Source of the DNA: Panacagrimonas sp052386745
Lineage (GTDB): Bacteria > Pseudomonadota > Gammaproteobacteria > Nevskiales > Nevskiaceae
Length of the DNA stretch: 64,000 nucleotides
Direction of reading: 5' to 3'
Assembly: GCA_052386745.1 (NCBI GenBank)
Contig: JBQTJW010000005.1
Coordinates: 124,001-188,000, forward strand
The notes beneath the pieces are model-generated. The model made no database searches, was not told where the DNA came from, and saw only the letters and a list, made by a program, of their open reading frames with translations. Shown here piece after piece: positions 35,651 through 44,065 of this stretch. The position numbers and the translations under genes were made by a program. Position 1 is the stretch's first letter. Every line of letters starts with the position of its first letter.

Positions 35651-36283
35651 CTATTCCAGCAGGCTGCGGATGAGGCTCGCGTGGCGCCGCGCCTGCGCAC
35701 GCGCATCGAGCCGCGGCGCCACGAACAGGGCCGCCAGCTCTTCCAGCGCCTGGTCAAAGTCGTGGTTCACGATCAGCGACTCGTATTCCGCGTAATGGAC
35801 CATCTCGGATCGCGCTGCCGCCATGCGCGCGGTGATGGCGGAATCGGCGTCCTGTCCGCGCCCGCGCAGCCGGCGTTCCAGCTCTGCGGCCGACGGGGGG
35901 AGGATGAAGATGGAACGGGCGTCCGGCAGTCGCTCACGCACCTGCCGGGCACCCTGCCAGTCGATGTCCAGGACCACGTCCACGCCCTGCGCCAGCAGTT
36001 CCAGCGTGCGGGCATGCCCGGTGCCATAGCGGTTTCCGAACACCTGGGCATGTTCCAGGAAGCCGTTCGCGGACACCATGGCAGCGAAGGTCGAGTCGTC
36101 GACGAAGTGGTAGTGCACGTCGTGCTGCTCGCCGGGACGCGGTGGGCGCGTGGTGTAGGAAATCGAGATGGTCACTCGCTGCCCTCGTTTTTCGAGGCAA
36201 GGCACGAGCGCGCGCGTCAGGCTGGTCTTGCCCCCGCCGGAAGGCGCGGACACGATAAACAGGTTGCCGTGTGGCTCGTACAT
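35651..36283 (-). CDS. gmk: Guanylate kinase
   Basis: Phosphorylates GMP to GDP. The 210-residue protein has the P-loop APSGGGKTSL, the GMP-binding SYTTRPPRPGE and the lid segment RLRGRGQDADSAI. A TAAACT element (36291-36296, minus strand) lies seven bases before the ATG, so if it is a -10, the mRNA would begin at or next to the start codon (leaderless). No Shine-Dalgarno is visible. Confidence 0.96.
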   Translation of the reverse strand: MYEPHGNLFIVSAPSGGGKTSLTRALVPCLEKRGQRVTISISYTTRPPRPGEQHDVHYHFVDDSTFAAMVSANGFLEHAQVFGNRYGTGHARTLELLAQGVDVVLDIDWQGARQVRERLPDARSIFILPPSAAELERRLRGRGQDADSAITARMAAARSEMVHYAEYESLIVNHDFDQALEELAALFVAPRLDARAQARRHASLIRSLLE

Positions 36284-36290
36284 GCGCGCA

Positions 36291-36296
36291 AGTTTA
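36291..36296 (-). promoter_or_regulatory. Candidate -10 element of gmk
   Basis: TAAACT ends seven bases before the gmk ATG. No good -35 is present at 16-18 bp, so confidence is low. Confidence 0.3.
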
Positions 36297-36323
36297 GCTG
36301 CCGTGCCCGGGACAGCGGGCCAA

Positions 36324-36367
36324 GGCCGACCAGTCGCAGAGCGCCATGCCCATGCGGATGGTCGGCC
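36324..36367 (-). terminator. Long stem-loop between the thiolase gene and gmk
   Basis: GGCCGACCA and TGGTCGGCC pair over nine bases. Inside, CGCA pairs with TGCG across a symmetric two-by-two internal loop, leaving a 14-base apical loop. It begins 49 bases after the thiolase stop codon and lies upstream of gmk. There is no T-run, so it may act as a processing or 3'-stabilising structure. Confidence 0.45.
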
Positions 36368-36415
36368 ACGGCTCCTGCCTTCGGTCGTGTCCGGAAAGGA
36401 CTTGTCCTGGCGGCC

Positions 36416-37600
36416 TCAGGCGCGCTCGAAGATCACGGAGATGCCCTGGCCGCCGCCGATGCACATGGTCGCCAGCGCGTAGCGGCCGCCTACGCGTTGC
36501 AGTTCGTACAGCGCCTTGGTGGCGATGATGGCGCCGGTTGCGCCCACCGGGTGTCCGAGCGAGATGCCGGAGCCGTTGGGGTTGACCTTGGCCGGGTCGA
36601 AGTCCAGCTCGCGCGAGACGGCGCAGGCCTGCGCGGCGAAGGCCTCGTTGGCCTCGATCACCGCCATGTCTCTCACCGAAAGGCCGGCTTTCTTGAGGGC
36701 GATGCGCGTGGCCGGCACGGGGCCGATGCCCATGTAGGCCGGCTCCACGCCCGCGTGCGCGTAGGTGACCAGGCGCGCCAGTGGCTTGAGCCCGTTGGCC
36801 TTGGCGTAGCCAGCCTCGGCCAGGATGAGGGCGGCGGCGCCGTCGTTGAGCGTTGAGGCGTTGCCGGCGGTCACGCTGCCATCGGCCTTGAACACGGGCT
36901 TCATCTTGCCCAGCGCGTCCACGTTGGAGTCGCCGCGCACGCCTTCGTCCACTTCAAAATTGACCACGCCCTTGCGGGTCTTGATCTCCACCGGAACGAT
37001 CTGGCTCTTGAAATAGCCCTGGGCGATGGCGTTGGCGGCGCGCTTCTGGCTTTCCACCGCGGCCTCGTCCTGCATGCTGCGGCTGATGCCGTAGCGAACG
37101 GCCACGTTCTCTGCCGTCACGCCCATGTGGATGCGCTGGAACGGGTCGTGGAGGATGCCGTTCATGTAATCGAGCATCTGCGCATCGCCCAGGCGCGCGC
37201 CCCAGCGGGCGGCGGGCACGAGGTAGGGACCGCGGCTCATGGATTCCACGCCGGCGCCCACGGCCACGTCGCACTCGCCGAGCAGGATGCTCTGCGCGGC
37301 CGATACGATGGCCTGCAGGCCCGATCCGCACAGGCGGTTCACGTTGAACGCCGGCGTTTCCTGGGGGATGCCAGCCTCGATGGCTGCGACGCGCGAAACG
37401 TAGGCGTCGCGCGGCTCGGTGGGAATGACGTTGCCCATGACCACATGCCCGACCTGCTGGGGCTGCACGCCCGCACGTTCCAGCGCCGCCTTGATGGCGA
37501 CGGTGGCGAGGGTGGTCATGGGCACATCCTTGAGGGTGCCGCCAAAACTGCCGATGGCGGTGCGGGTGGCGCCAACGATCCAGACTTCACGCTGTGACAT
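36416..37600 (-). CDS. Acetyl-CoA C-acetyltransferase
   Basis: A biosynthetic-type thiolase, 394 residues, condensing two acetyl-CoA to acetoacetyl-CoA. The nucleophile Cys is in NRLCGSGLQAIVSAA, the active-site His in GHPVGATGA, and the second Cys in CIGGGQG. Length and motifs fit PhaA/AtoB rather than the longer FadA type. It may feed PHB synthesis together with bdhA at 19.5 kb. AAAGGAAG lies about ten bases before the ATG. Confidence 0.93.
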   Translation of the reverse strand: MSQREVWIVGATRTAIGSFGGTLKDVPMTTLATVAIKAALERAGVQPQQVGHVVMGNVIPTEPRDAYVSRVAAIEAGIPQETPAFNVNRLCGSGLQAIVSAAQSILLGECDVAVGAGVESMSRGPYLVPAARWGARLGDAQMLDYMNGILHDPFQRIHMGVTAENVAVRYGISRSMQDEAAVESQKRAANAIAQGYFKSQIVPVEIKTRKGVVNFEVDEGVRGDSNVDALGKMKPVFKADGSVTAGNASTLNDGAAALILAEAGYAKANGLKPLARLVTYAHAGVEPAYMGIGPVPATRIALKKAGLSVRDMAVIEANEAFAAQACAVSRELDFDPAKVNPNGSGISLGHPVGATGAIIATKALYELQRVGGRYALATMCIGGGQGISVIFERA

Positions 37601-37851
37601 TTGAGTGTGCTTCCTTTACTTGGGTTTCTTGAGTTGCAGGCCGGTTTGTTTGCACGAAGCAGGCCGGAGATGGATTCGGGTCGGGTCGCGCGAGATGGAC
37701 TGGAAAATGCAGGCGCCCGGATGGCGTTCAAGGCCCCGCGTCGAACGCGGCCACGCATTTGGCGAGGCCGATACACCCGGACAGGTGCCAGTGCGCGTTA
37801 ATCCGCGGAGTCGGTTTCCCGGGTCATTCGCGACCGCAGCAGCACGATGGC

Positions 37852-37876
37852 CGGCACCGCGGTCGTCACGGTGCCG
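37852..37876 (-). terminator. Hairpin directly after minE
   Basis: CGGCACCG and CGGTGCCG form an 8-bp stem with a nine-base loop, immediately after the minE stop codon. No T-run follows, so its strength is doubtful. Confidence 0.35.
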
Positions 37877-38158
37877 TCACTGTGCCTCGGGCAGCGTGAT
37901 GTTCATTTCCAGCACTTCCAGGCCCTTCTCGCGCTGAACGTTGACGTTCACCGCCGTATCGGGCACGGACACGTACTTGCGGACCACGGCCAGCAGTTCC
38001 TCGCGCAGCTGGGGCAGAAAGGAATTCGCCCCGGCCTCACCGCTCGTGGCACGCCTGCCGTCGTTGTCGCGCTGGATGGCAACGACCATCATGAGCCGGT
38101 CGCGCGCCGTGCTGGCGGTGGGCGGCTTCCTGGGCCTGAAAAATCCGAGCCAATCCAT
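37877..38158 (-). CDS. minE: Cell division topological specificity factor MinE
   Basis: A 93-residue protein that drives MinCD pole-to-pole oscillation. The membrane-binding N-terminus (MDWLGFFRPRK) and contact helix (ARDRLMMVVAIQR) are followed by the beta domain (FLPQLREELLAVVRKYVSV, EMNITLPEAQ). The loop between contact helix and beta domain (DNDGRRATSGEAGANS) is about nine residues longer than in E. coli. It starts one base after the minD stop codon; a longer open frame upstream is within minD. Confidence 0.93.
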   Translation of the reverse strand: MDWLGFFRPRKPPTASTARDRLMMVVAIQRDNDGRRATSGEAGANSFLPQLREELLAVVRKYVSVPDTAVNVNVQREKGLEVLEMNITLPEAQ

Positions 38159-38159
38159 T

Positions 38160-38969
38160 TCAGCCTCCGAACAGCTTGCTGAAGAACCCCTTCTTCGGCA
38201 CGTCAATGAAACGATGCGGGCGATCTTCGCCGAGGAAGCGGGCAATCAGGTCATCGTAGGCCTGACCGGCTTCGTTGGTCTGGTCGAGAATGACCGGTGA
38301 CCCCGAGTTGGACGATGACAGCACCGCGGTGGACTCCGGGATGACCGCCAGCAGCGGAATGGCCAGGATGTCCTGCACGTCCTTGAGCGAGAGCATTTCG
38401 CCCTTCTCCACGCGCAGCGGGTTGTAGCGCGTGAGCACCAGGTGCTCCTTGACGCGTCCGCCGTCGCGTTCGCTCTTGCGGGTCTTGCTGGAGAGAAGTC
38501 CCAGCACGCGGTCGGAGTCGCGCACCGAGGACACCTCGGGGTTGGTCACCACCAGCGCCTCGTCGGCGAAGTACATGGCGAGGTGGGCGCCGCGCTCGAT
38601 GCCGGCGGGCGAGTCGCAGACGATGAAATCGAATTCCTTGGACAGGTCCTCGATCACCTTGCCGACGCCCTCTTCGGTGAGCGCGTCCTTGTCGCGGGTC
38701 TGGCTGGCCGCAAGGATCGAGAGGTTCTCGTTCTGCTTGTCCTTGATGAGCGCCTGGCGCAGGTTGGCCTCGCCCTGGATGACGTTGACGAAATCGAAGA
38801 CCACGCGCCGCTCGCAGCCCATGATGAGATCGAGATTGCGCAGACCCACGTCGAAGTCGATGACGACCGTCTTCTTGCCGCGGGCGGCGAGTCCGGTCGC
38901 AAACGAGGCGCTGGTCGTGGTCTTGCCCACGCCGCCCTTGCCGGAAGTGACCACAATGATCTTTGCCAC
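38160..38969 (-). CDS. minD: Septum site-determining ATPase MinD
   Basis: A 269-residue ATPase that recruits MinC to the membrane. The deviant Walker A is SGKGGVGKTTTSA, DFDVGLRNLDLIMG is the switch I region, and the amphipathic membrane helix is at the C-terminus (FFSKLFGG). It begins with GTG, with AGAGGGG as ribosome site. It is separated from minC by 96 bp containing a CGCCCG/CGGGCG hairpin (38994-39012). Confidence 0.96.
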   Translation of the reverse strand: MAKIIVVTSGKGGVGKTTTSASFATGLAARGKKTVVIDFDVGLRNLDLIMGCERRVVFDFVNVIQGEANLRQALIKDKQNENLSILAASQTRDKDALTEEGVGKVIEDLSKEFDFIVCDSPAGIERGAHLAMYFADEALVVTNPEVSSVRDSDRVLGLLSSKTRKSERDGGRVKEHLVLTRYNPLRVEKGEMLSLKDVQDILAIPLLAVIPESTAVLSSSNSGSPVILDQTNEAGQAYDDLIARFLGEDRPHRFIDVPKKGFFSKLFGG

Positions 38970-39065
38970 GTGAACCCCTCTCTCAATGAATCACGCCCGA
39001 GGAACCCGGGCGCCTTCCCGTTATGTTTTCAGCCGAGCCGGGAATCCCCCTCCCGATTATGCCGA

Positions 39066-39782
39066 CTACCCTTCCAGCTTTTCGATCTTCAGCGTGCCAT
39101 CGACCAGCATCGCCTGCACCGCCAACCCGCGCAGCGTGCCCTGGATCTGCTCGGCCACCGCGTAGATTCCGGCCACGGCCAGCAGTTCGGCGTCCAGGTT
39201 GCGGCAGAACACGCGCGCATCGGTGTCGCCCTGGGCGCCGGCAATAGCCCGGCCGCGCAATGCGCCGTAAACGTGCACGCAGCCGTCCGCGATGACTTCC
39301 GCGCCCGGGCTGACGGTGTTCATCACGATCAGGTCCGCACCATCGGCGTAGACCTGCCGACCGGAACGGATGGGCTCGGTCACGATGCGCGCGGGCTTGC
39401 GCGGCGCGGAGACCACCTGCAACTGGACCGGCGCTACAGCCGCAACCTCCGCGGCCCGCTGCACGTTCTCGGACACGAGGTCCGCCGGAAGCACCGCCAA
39501 GCCCACCACGCCGGCCGCGCGCGCCAGTGCCCCGTCCACTGCACCAATGGGACGCAAGCCCACCGATTGCATGGCCTTGAGGATGGCGCCCAGGCTGCGC
39601 GAAAGATCGAGGCTCTCATCGGCATCCACCAGCACGGGTAGCCCGGCCGCAGCTTCGCCCAGCGATCGTGCGAACGCCTTGAGCTGGATTTCTATCGCGG
39701 ACAGGTCGGCATCCAGGATCCGGACCCGGGTCATCGACAGCATGCGGCCCTTGAATTCGAGGGCGGGTCTGGAATTGGTCAT
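39066..39782 (-). CDS. minC: Septum site-determining protein MinC
   Basis: A 238-residue inhibitor of FtsZ assembly. The N-terminal domain binds FtsZ (residues to about 105) and the C-terminal beta-helix (SGRQVYADGADLIVMNTVSPGAEVIADGCVHVYGALRGRA) binds MinD. The ATG at 39782 is used; the track of codons before it would need TTG. A GTAAACT element lies about 23 bases upstream (39806-39811). It is first in minCDE. Confidence 0.93.
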   Translation of the reverse strand: MTNSRPALEFKGRMLSMTRVRILDADLSAIEIQLKAFARSLGEAAAGLPVLVDADESLDLSRSLGAILKAMQSVGLRPIGAVDGALARAAGVVGLAVLPADLVSENVQRAAEVAAVAPVQLQVVSAPRKPARIVTEPIRSGRQVYADGADLIVMNTVSPGAEVIADGCVHVYGALRGRAIAGAQGDTDARVFCRNLDAELLAVAGIYAVAEQIQGTLRGLAVQAMLVDGTLKIEKLEG

Positions 39783-39887
39783 GGGCAAAGCGTCTGAGTT
39801 GACGAAGTTTACCCCGGTGGCCTGTGTTTTGCGTCGGCGTTTGCGGTAGTTTGCGACCCTCCGAGAACAATAGCGCCCCGCGCATAC

Positions 39888-41396
39888 ATGGCAATCGACT
39901 GGCAGAAATACCGCTGCAACGACTTCTACGACGAGCTCTTCGAAGCGCCGGGCCGGCCGCGCGCGTCAGCGAAGGTTCTGGCCGATTACCTGGATGACCT
40001 CAACGACGCGGAGCTGGCAGAACGGCGCCTGGCCGCCGAGCTCGCCATCAAGGTCATGGGCATCAGCTTCACGGTCTACAGCGAAGGCAAGAACGTGGAC
40101 CGGGCCTGGCCGTTCGACGTGATTCCGCGCGTGCTTCCGCGGCGCGAGTGGGAGAAGACCGAGGCCGGGCTCAAGCAGCGCGTGGCGGCGCTCAACCACT
40201 TCATCGAAGACATCTACAACGAGCAGAAGATCATCAAGGACAAGGTCTTCCCGGCCGAAGTCCTGCAGGACTCGGTGAACTTCCGGCCGCAGTGCGTGGG
40301 AATGAAGCCGCGCAACGGCGTCTGGGCGCACATCTGCGGCAGCGACCTGGTGCGCGACAAGGACGGCACGCTGTACGTGCTGGAAGACAACCTGCGCGTT
40401 CCCTCCGGCGTCAGCTACATGGTGGAGAACCGCATGGTGATGAAGCGCGTTCTTCCCGAACTGTTCGCCAACACCAGCATCCTGCCGGTGGACGACTACC
40501 CCGCGCAGCTCTACGACATGCTCGTGGCCATGTCGCCGCGGCCGCTGGACCAGCCCAACATCGTGCTGCTCACGCCGGGCATCTACAACAGCGCGTACTT
40601 CGAGCACTCCTGGCTGGCGCAGCAGATGGGCATCGAGCTGGTGGAAGGCACCGACCTGTTCGTGGCCGACGACGACTGCACCTACATGCGCACGATCTAC
40701 GGCCCCAAGCGCGTGGACGTGATCTACCGCCGCATCGACGACCTGTTCCTGGACCCGGAAGTCTTCCGCGAAGATTCCATTCTCGGCACCAAGGGGCTGA
40801 TGCGCTCCTGGCTCAAGGGGCGCCTGGGCCTGGCCAATGCGCCCGGTGCCGGTGTGGCCGACGACAAGGTCGTGTACGCCTTCGTGCCCAAGATGATCAA
40901 GTACTACCTGGGTGAGGATGCGATCCTGCCCAATGTGCCGAGCTGGCTGTGCATGGACGACCTGGACCGCAAGCACGTCATCGCCAACATCGAGCAGCTG
41001 GTGGTGAAACCGGCGAATGAGTCAGGCGGCTACGGCATGCTGATCGGGCCGCGGGCGTCGAAGGAGGAGTGCGACAAGTTCCGCGCCCTCATCACCGCCA
41101 ACCCGCGCAACTACATGGCCCAGCCCACGCTGTCACTGTCCACCGCGCCCACGCTGATGAACGACCACACGGTGGAACCGCGGCACCTGGACCTGCGGCC
41201 GTTCATTCTCTCGCGCGGCGACTCCACCTACGTGACCACCGGCGGGCTCACGCGCGTGGCGATGACGCGCGGGTCGCTGGTGGTGAATTCCTCGCAGGGC
41301 GGCGGTGCCAAGGACACCTGGGTAGTGGATACCGACGCGGACCGCGCTTTCGCGCATTCCCAGTCGCAATCGCAGAACGACGGGGAGAAGGCCTGA
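39888..41396 (+). CDS. Circularly permuted ATP-grasp protein
   Basis: A 502-residue protein of the DUF404/DUF407 circularly permuted ATP-grasp type, predicted to be a ligase that joins amino acids or peptides. ATP-grasp motifs include LEDNLRVPSGVSYMVENR, VVKPANESGGYGM and YVTTGGLTRVAM. It overlaps the alpha-E gene as TGATG, and the two form a conserved pair across bacteria. In many genomes a transglutaminase gene follows; here none does. Substrate unknown. Confidence 0.9.
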   Translation: MAIDWQKYRCNDFYDELFEAPGRPRASAKVLADYLDDLNDAELAERRLAAELAIKVMGISFTVYSEGKNVDRAWPFDVIPRVLPRREWEKTEAGLKQRVAALNHFIEDIYNEQKIIKDKVFPAEVLQDSVNFRPQCVGMKPRNGVWAHICGSDLVRDKDGTLYVLEDNLRVPSGVSYMVENRMVMKRVLPELFANTSILPVDDYPAQLYDMLVAMSPRPLDQPNIVLLTPGIYNSAYFEHSWLAQQMGIELVEGTDLFVADDDCTYMRTIYGPKRVDVIYRRIDDLFLDPEVFREDSILGTKGLMRSWLKGRLGLANAPGAGVADDKVVYAFVPKMIKYYLGEDAILPNVPSWLCMDDLDRKHVIANIEQLVVKPANESGGYGMLIGPRASKEECDKFRALITANPRNYMAQPTLSLSTAPTLMNDHTVEPRHLDLRPFILSRGDSTYVTTGGLTRVAMTRGSLVVNSSQGGGAKDTWVVDTDADRAFAHSQSQSQNDGEKA

Positions 41397-42325
41397 TGCT
41401 GTCCCGTGTCGCGAACAATCTCTACTGGTTCGGCCGCTACCTGCAGCGCGCCGAAAACACCGCCCGCCTGATCAACGTCAATTCCAACCTGCTGCTCGAC
41501 CTGCCCCGGAACATGACTTTCGGCTGGGAGTCGCTCGTGCAGATCGTCGGCGCGGATCCCCTTTTCCGCGAGCACTACACCACCCACTCGGAAAGCAACG
41601 TGCTGCGCTTCCTGATGCTGGACGAGCACAACGAGGGCTCCATCCTGTCGTCGCTGCACAACGCGCGCGAGATCCTTCGCACCTCACGCGACATCATGCC
41701 GCGGGAAGTCTGGGAGAAGCTCAACGACCTGCACTACTTCGTGCAGGAACGCGGAGAGATGGTGACTTCGCAGACGCGGCGGCAGGAATTCCTGCACCGC
41801 GTGATCGACGGCTCGGTGCTGGTCTACGGCACGCTCACCACCAACATGAGCCGCGAAGTCGGGTTCCAGTTTCTGAAAGTCGGCAGCCACATCGAGCAAG
41901 CCGACATGACCACGCGCATCCTCGACGTGCGCTCGACCTCGATGATCGACACCGGCCCCAAGCAGGACCTGGCGCCGTTCTACAACATCCAGTGGATGAG
42001 CGTGCTGCGCTCGCTCACGGCGTACCAAATGTTTCGCCGCCATGTGCGGGCGCGGGTCAACCGCACCGGGGTGCTGCGCTTCCTGCTGCAGAACCGTGAA
42101 TTTCCGCGCAGCGTCATGTTCTGCCTCGGCACCATCGGCTCATCCCTGCCCCACCTGCCGCAGAACCGGAACGTGGAGCGGACGCTCTGGCGTGCCCGCG
42201 CGCTGGTCCAGGACGCCAGCATCGATCAACTGGTCGAGGGTGGTCTTTCGGAATTCATCGACGAAATCCAGGTCGGGCTGGGGGAACTGCACGCAGCGTT
42301 TGCTCAGGCATTCTTCCGCGACTGA
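41396..42325 (+). CDS. Alpha-E domain protein
   Basis: A 309-residue, all-helical protein of the alpha-E family (DUF403), which always accompanies this ATP-grasp type. The start MLSRVANNLYWFGRYLQRAENTARL is the family signature. The function is not established; it may provide the scaffold or acceptor in a peptide-modification reaction. The preceding gene's stop codon and this ATG share TGATG, so translation is coupled. The longer frame opening upstream is inside the ATP-grasp gene. Confidence 0.9.
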   Translation: MLSRVANNLYWFGRYLQRAENTARLINVNSNLLLDLPRNMTFGWESLVQIVGADPLFREHYTTHSESNVLRFLMLDEHNEGSILSSLHNAREILRTSRDIMPREVWEKLNDLHYFVQERGEMVTSQTRRQEFLHRVIDGSVLVYGTLTTNMSREVGFQFLKVGSHIEQADMTTRILDVRSTSMIDTGPKQDLAPFYNIQWMSVLRSLTAYQMFRRHVRARVNRTGVLRFLLQNREFPRSVMFCLGTIGSSLPHLPQNRNVERTLWRARALVQDASIDQLVEGGLSEFIDEIQVGLGELHAAFAQAFFRD

Positions 42326-42476
42326 GCCGCCGTCCATGCGGGGGCGTTGGGGCGACGTCCGGCTGTCGTGTCGTTCTGGATTCCGACCGGTGCAACTCGA
42401 TCCACCCCGGGGAGCGGATCTCTCGAACGATTGAGCGTCCCAGTCGGCGGCTTGACCGCAAGCGTTCGGCCGTCCA

Positions 42477-43424
42477 TCACTCGGCAGTCCTGACGGCATT
42501 GGTCATCCGTACGAACCGCCCGGTGTCGGCGTCGGTCACGAAGACCAGGCCGTCCCCCAGCCGTGTACTGAGTCCCTGCCCGACGACGACCCAGAGCTGG
42601 TTTTTCCGGAACGCCCGGTAGGGCGCCTGCGCGTCGACCACTTCGGCCCCATAGCGCGCGGTCCAGGCCTGCCTCGCGATGGCGATGGCTGCCTTGCCGT
42701 TCACGACGGGTCCGGCGGGTGCCGCATCCGCAACCGTCTCGTCCGGGTCGATGCCCGCCACGTAGCGCTGCACCCAGCTCTGCCACTCGCTGTCCGGAAT
42801 CGGCTTGGGTTTGGTGCGGTCCGGCAGGTCCGAGGCCTTGCGCAGGTGCAGGTCATACGGGGGCGGGTACGAGGTGGGCATGGGCGCGGCCTTGTCGCCG
42901 AGCAGGCCGTTGAGCGTTTCGCGCACGCGCTTGGCCACGTCGATGGGCGTGGGCGGATTGGCCGGGCGCGTGTAGAGGATGTTCTGCTTGCCGTCCATCA
43001 CCACCAGCCAGGGCGTGCGCTGAACGCGGTAGTCGTGCATCAGCGGGTCGCCGTTGAGCAGCAGCGGGAAGCTCAGGCCGCGGTCGCGCATGGTCTGAAC
43101 CGGATCGCCGTCCTCGCGCACGTTGATGGTCCACACGTTCACGCCGCGGTCGCGGTAGTCCTCCCAGATGGTCTGCACGTAGGGCTGGAGGGCGCGGCTG
43201 AACGGGCACCACGACGGCCAGAACATCAGCACGGTGGGCTGGCCGTGCGCATCCGCCGGGTAATTGACGACATGGCCGTCGGGCGTCTTCAGCGACCAGG
43301 CAGGGGCTACGGTGATGGGCCCCGGCTCGTCGAGAAGTTCCACCGCAGGGGCCGGCGCGGCCACGACGAGCACACAGAGCACGACCAGGGCACGGCAGGC
43401 ATGGCCGAAGTGTTCAGACAGCAT
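42477..43424 (-). CDS. Exported one-cysteine thioredoxin-like protein with NTF2-like C-terminus
   Basis: A 315-residue periplasmic protein. After a signal peptide (to about residue 28, ending APAPAVE) comes a TlpA/thioredoxin fold with FWPSWCPFSRALQPY, where the second CXXC cysteine is replaced by Ser. The cis-proline loop is RTPWLVVMDG. Residues from about 240 (AIAIARQAWTARYGAEVV, then LWVVVGQGLS) resemble the NTF2-fold YbbC/YhhH immunity-protein family. I know of no standard name for this combination. Start ATG 43424 with GAGGGG; a TTG 12 bases upstream is less likely. It follows the Lon-domain gene by eight bases. Confidence 0.7.
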   Translation of the reverse strand: MLSEHFGHACRALVVLCVLVVAAPAPAVELLDEPGPITVAPAWSLKTPDGHVVNYPADAHGQPTVLMFWPSWCPFSRALQPYVQTIWEDYRDRGVNVWTINVREDGDPVQTMRDRGLSFPLLLNGDPLMHDYRVQRTPWLVVMDGKQNILYTRPANPPTPIDVAKRVRETLNGLLGDKAAPMPTSYPPPYDLHLRKASDLPDRTKPKPIPDSEWQSWVQRYVAGIDPDETVADAAPAGPVVNGKAAIAIARQAWTARYGAEVVDAQAPYRAFRKNQLWVVVGQGLSTRLGDGLVFVTDADTGRFVRMTNAVRTAE

Positions 43425-43432
43425 GATTCCCC

Positions 43433-44020
43433 TCAATGGTCCAGGTCGCGGATGGCCTGTTCGACCTCCGCCAGGGCCGCGAGTGGATTGCGTTCCTGCA
43501 GCAGGTGCAAGCGGCGGTCCGTCGAGAGCGGCAGGATCTCGGCCAGGCGGTACGCCACCCAGGCCGCATCCTCCAGCCGCGCCGGCCGGGGGAAATGCTG
43601 CACGCCAACCTTTTCCATCAGCGCGCCGAGCGAGCGCCCGATGACCTTCTGCTCGTCAGGCAGCGGCTGGTCCACCCGAGGGTCCTCCAGCAGCACCTGG
43701 GCCCGGATCAGGCCGTCGCGCTGCACGCGCTGGTCGATCACGCGGAACACGTCCTCGCCCTGCGTCACCAGCGAGAACAGGCCGGGCGACGGCACCTCCC
43801 ACTCCAGGATGCGGGCGGTGCAGCCGATGGGCGCGGCCACCGCGGGGACACCGGCTTCGCGCCCTTCCAGGATCTGGCACACGCCGAACACGGCGTTGTC
43901 GCGGATGCAGGCCTTGGTCATGTCCACGTAGCGCGCTTCGAAGATGCGCAGCGGCAGCCGGCCGCCGGGAAACAGCACCGTGTTGAGCGGGAACAGCGGA
44001 ATTTCGACCAGGGAGGCCAT
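43433..44020 (-). CDS. Lon N-terminal substrate-binding domain protein
   Basis: A 195-residue stand-alone Lon-N (PUA-like) domain without ATPase or protease. The opening is LVEIPLFPLNTVLFPGGRLPLRIFEARYVDM, the family core. Role unknown, presumably substrate recognition. Eight bases separate it from the exported thioredoxin-like gene, implying co-transcription without an obvious functional link. Confidence 0.88.
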   Translation of the reverse strand: MASLVEIPLFPLNTVLFPGGRLPLRIFEARYVDMTKACIRDNAVFGVCQILEGREAGVPAVAAPIGCTARILEWEVPSPGLFSLVTQGEDVFRVIDQRVQRDGLIRAQVLLEDPRVDQPLPDEQKVIGRSLGALMEKVGVQHFPRPARLEDAAWVAYRLAEILPLSTDRRLHLLQERNPLAALAEVEQAIRDLDH

Positions 44021-44065
44021 GGCGCTGTGCTCAGCCGCGCAGGGCCGCGAAGCCGCACGGCCGTG

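Noticed and set aside
36416..37600. Naming the thiolase phaA
   Set aside because: Sequence fits PhaA and AtoB equally; no PHA synthase is linked, so the gene symbol is left empty.
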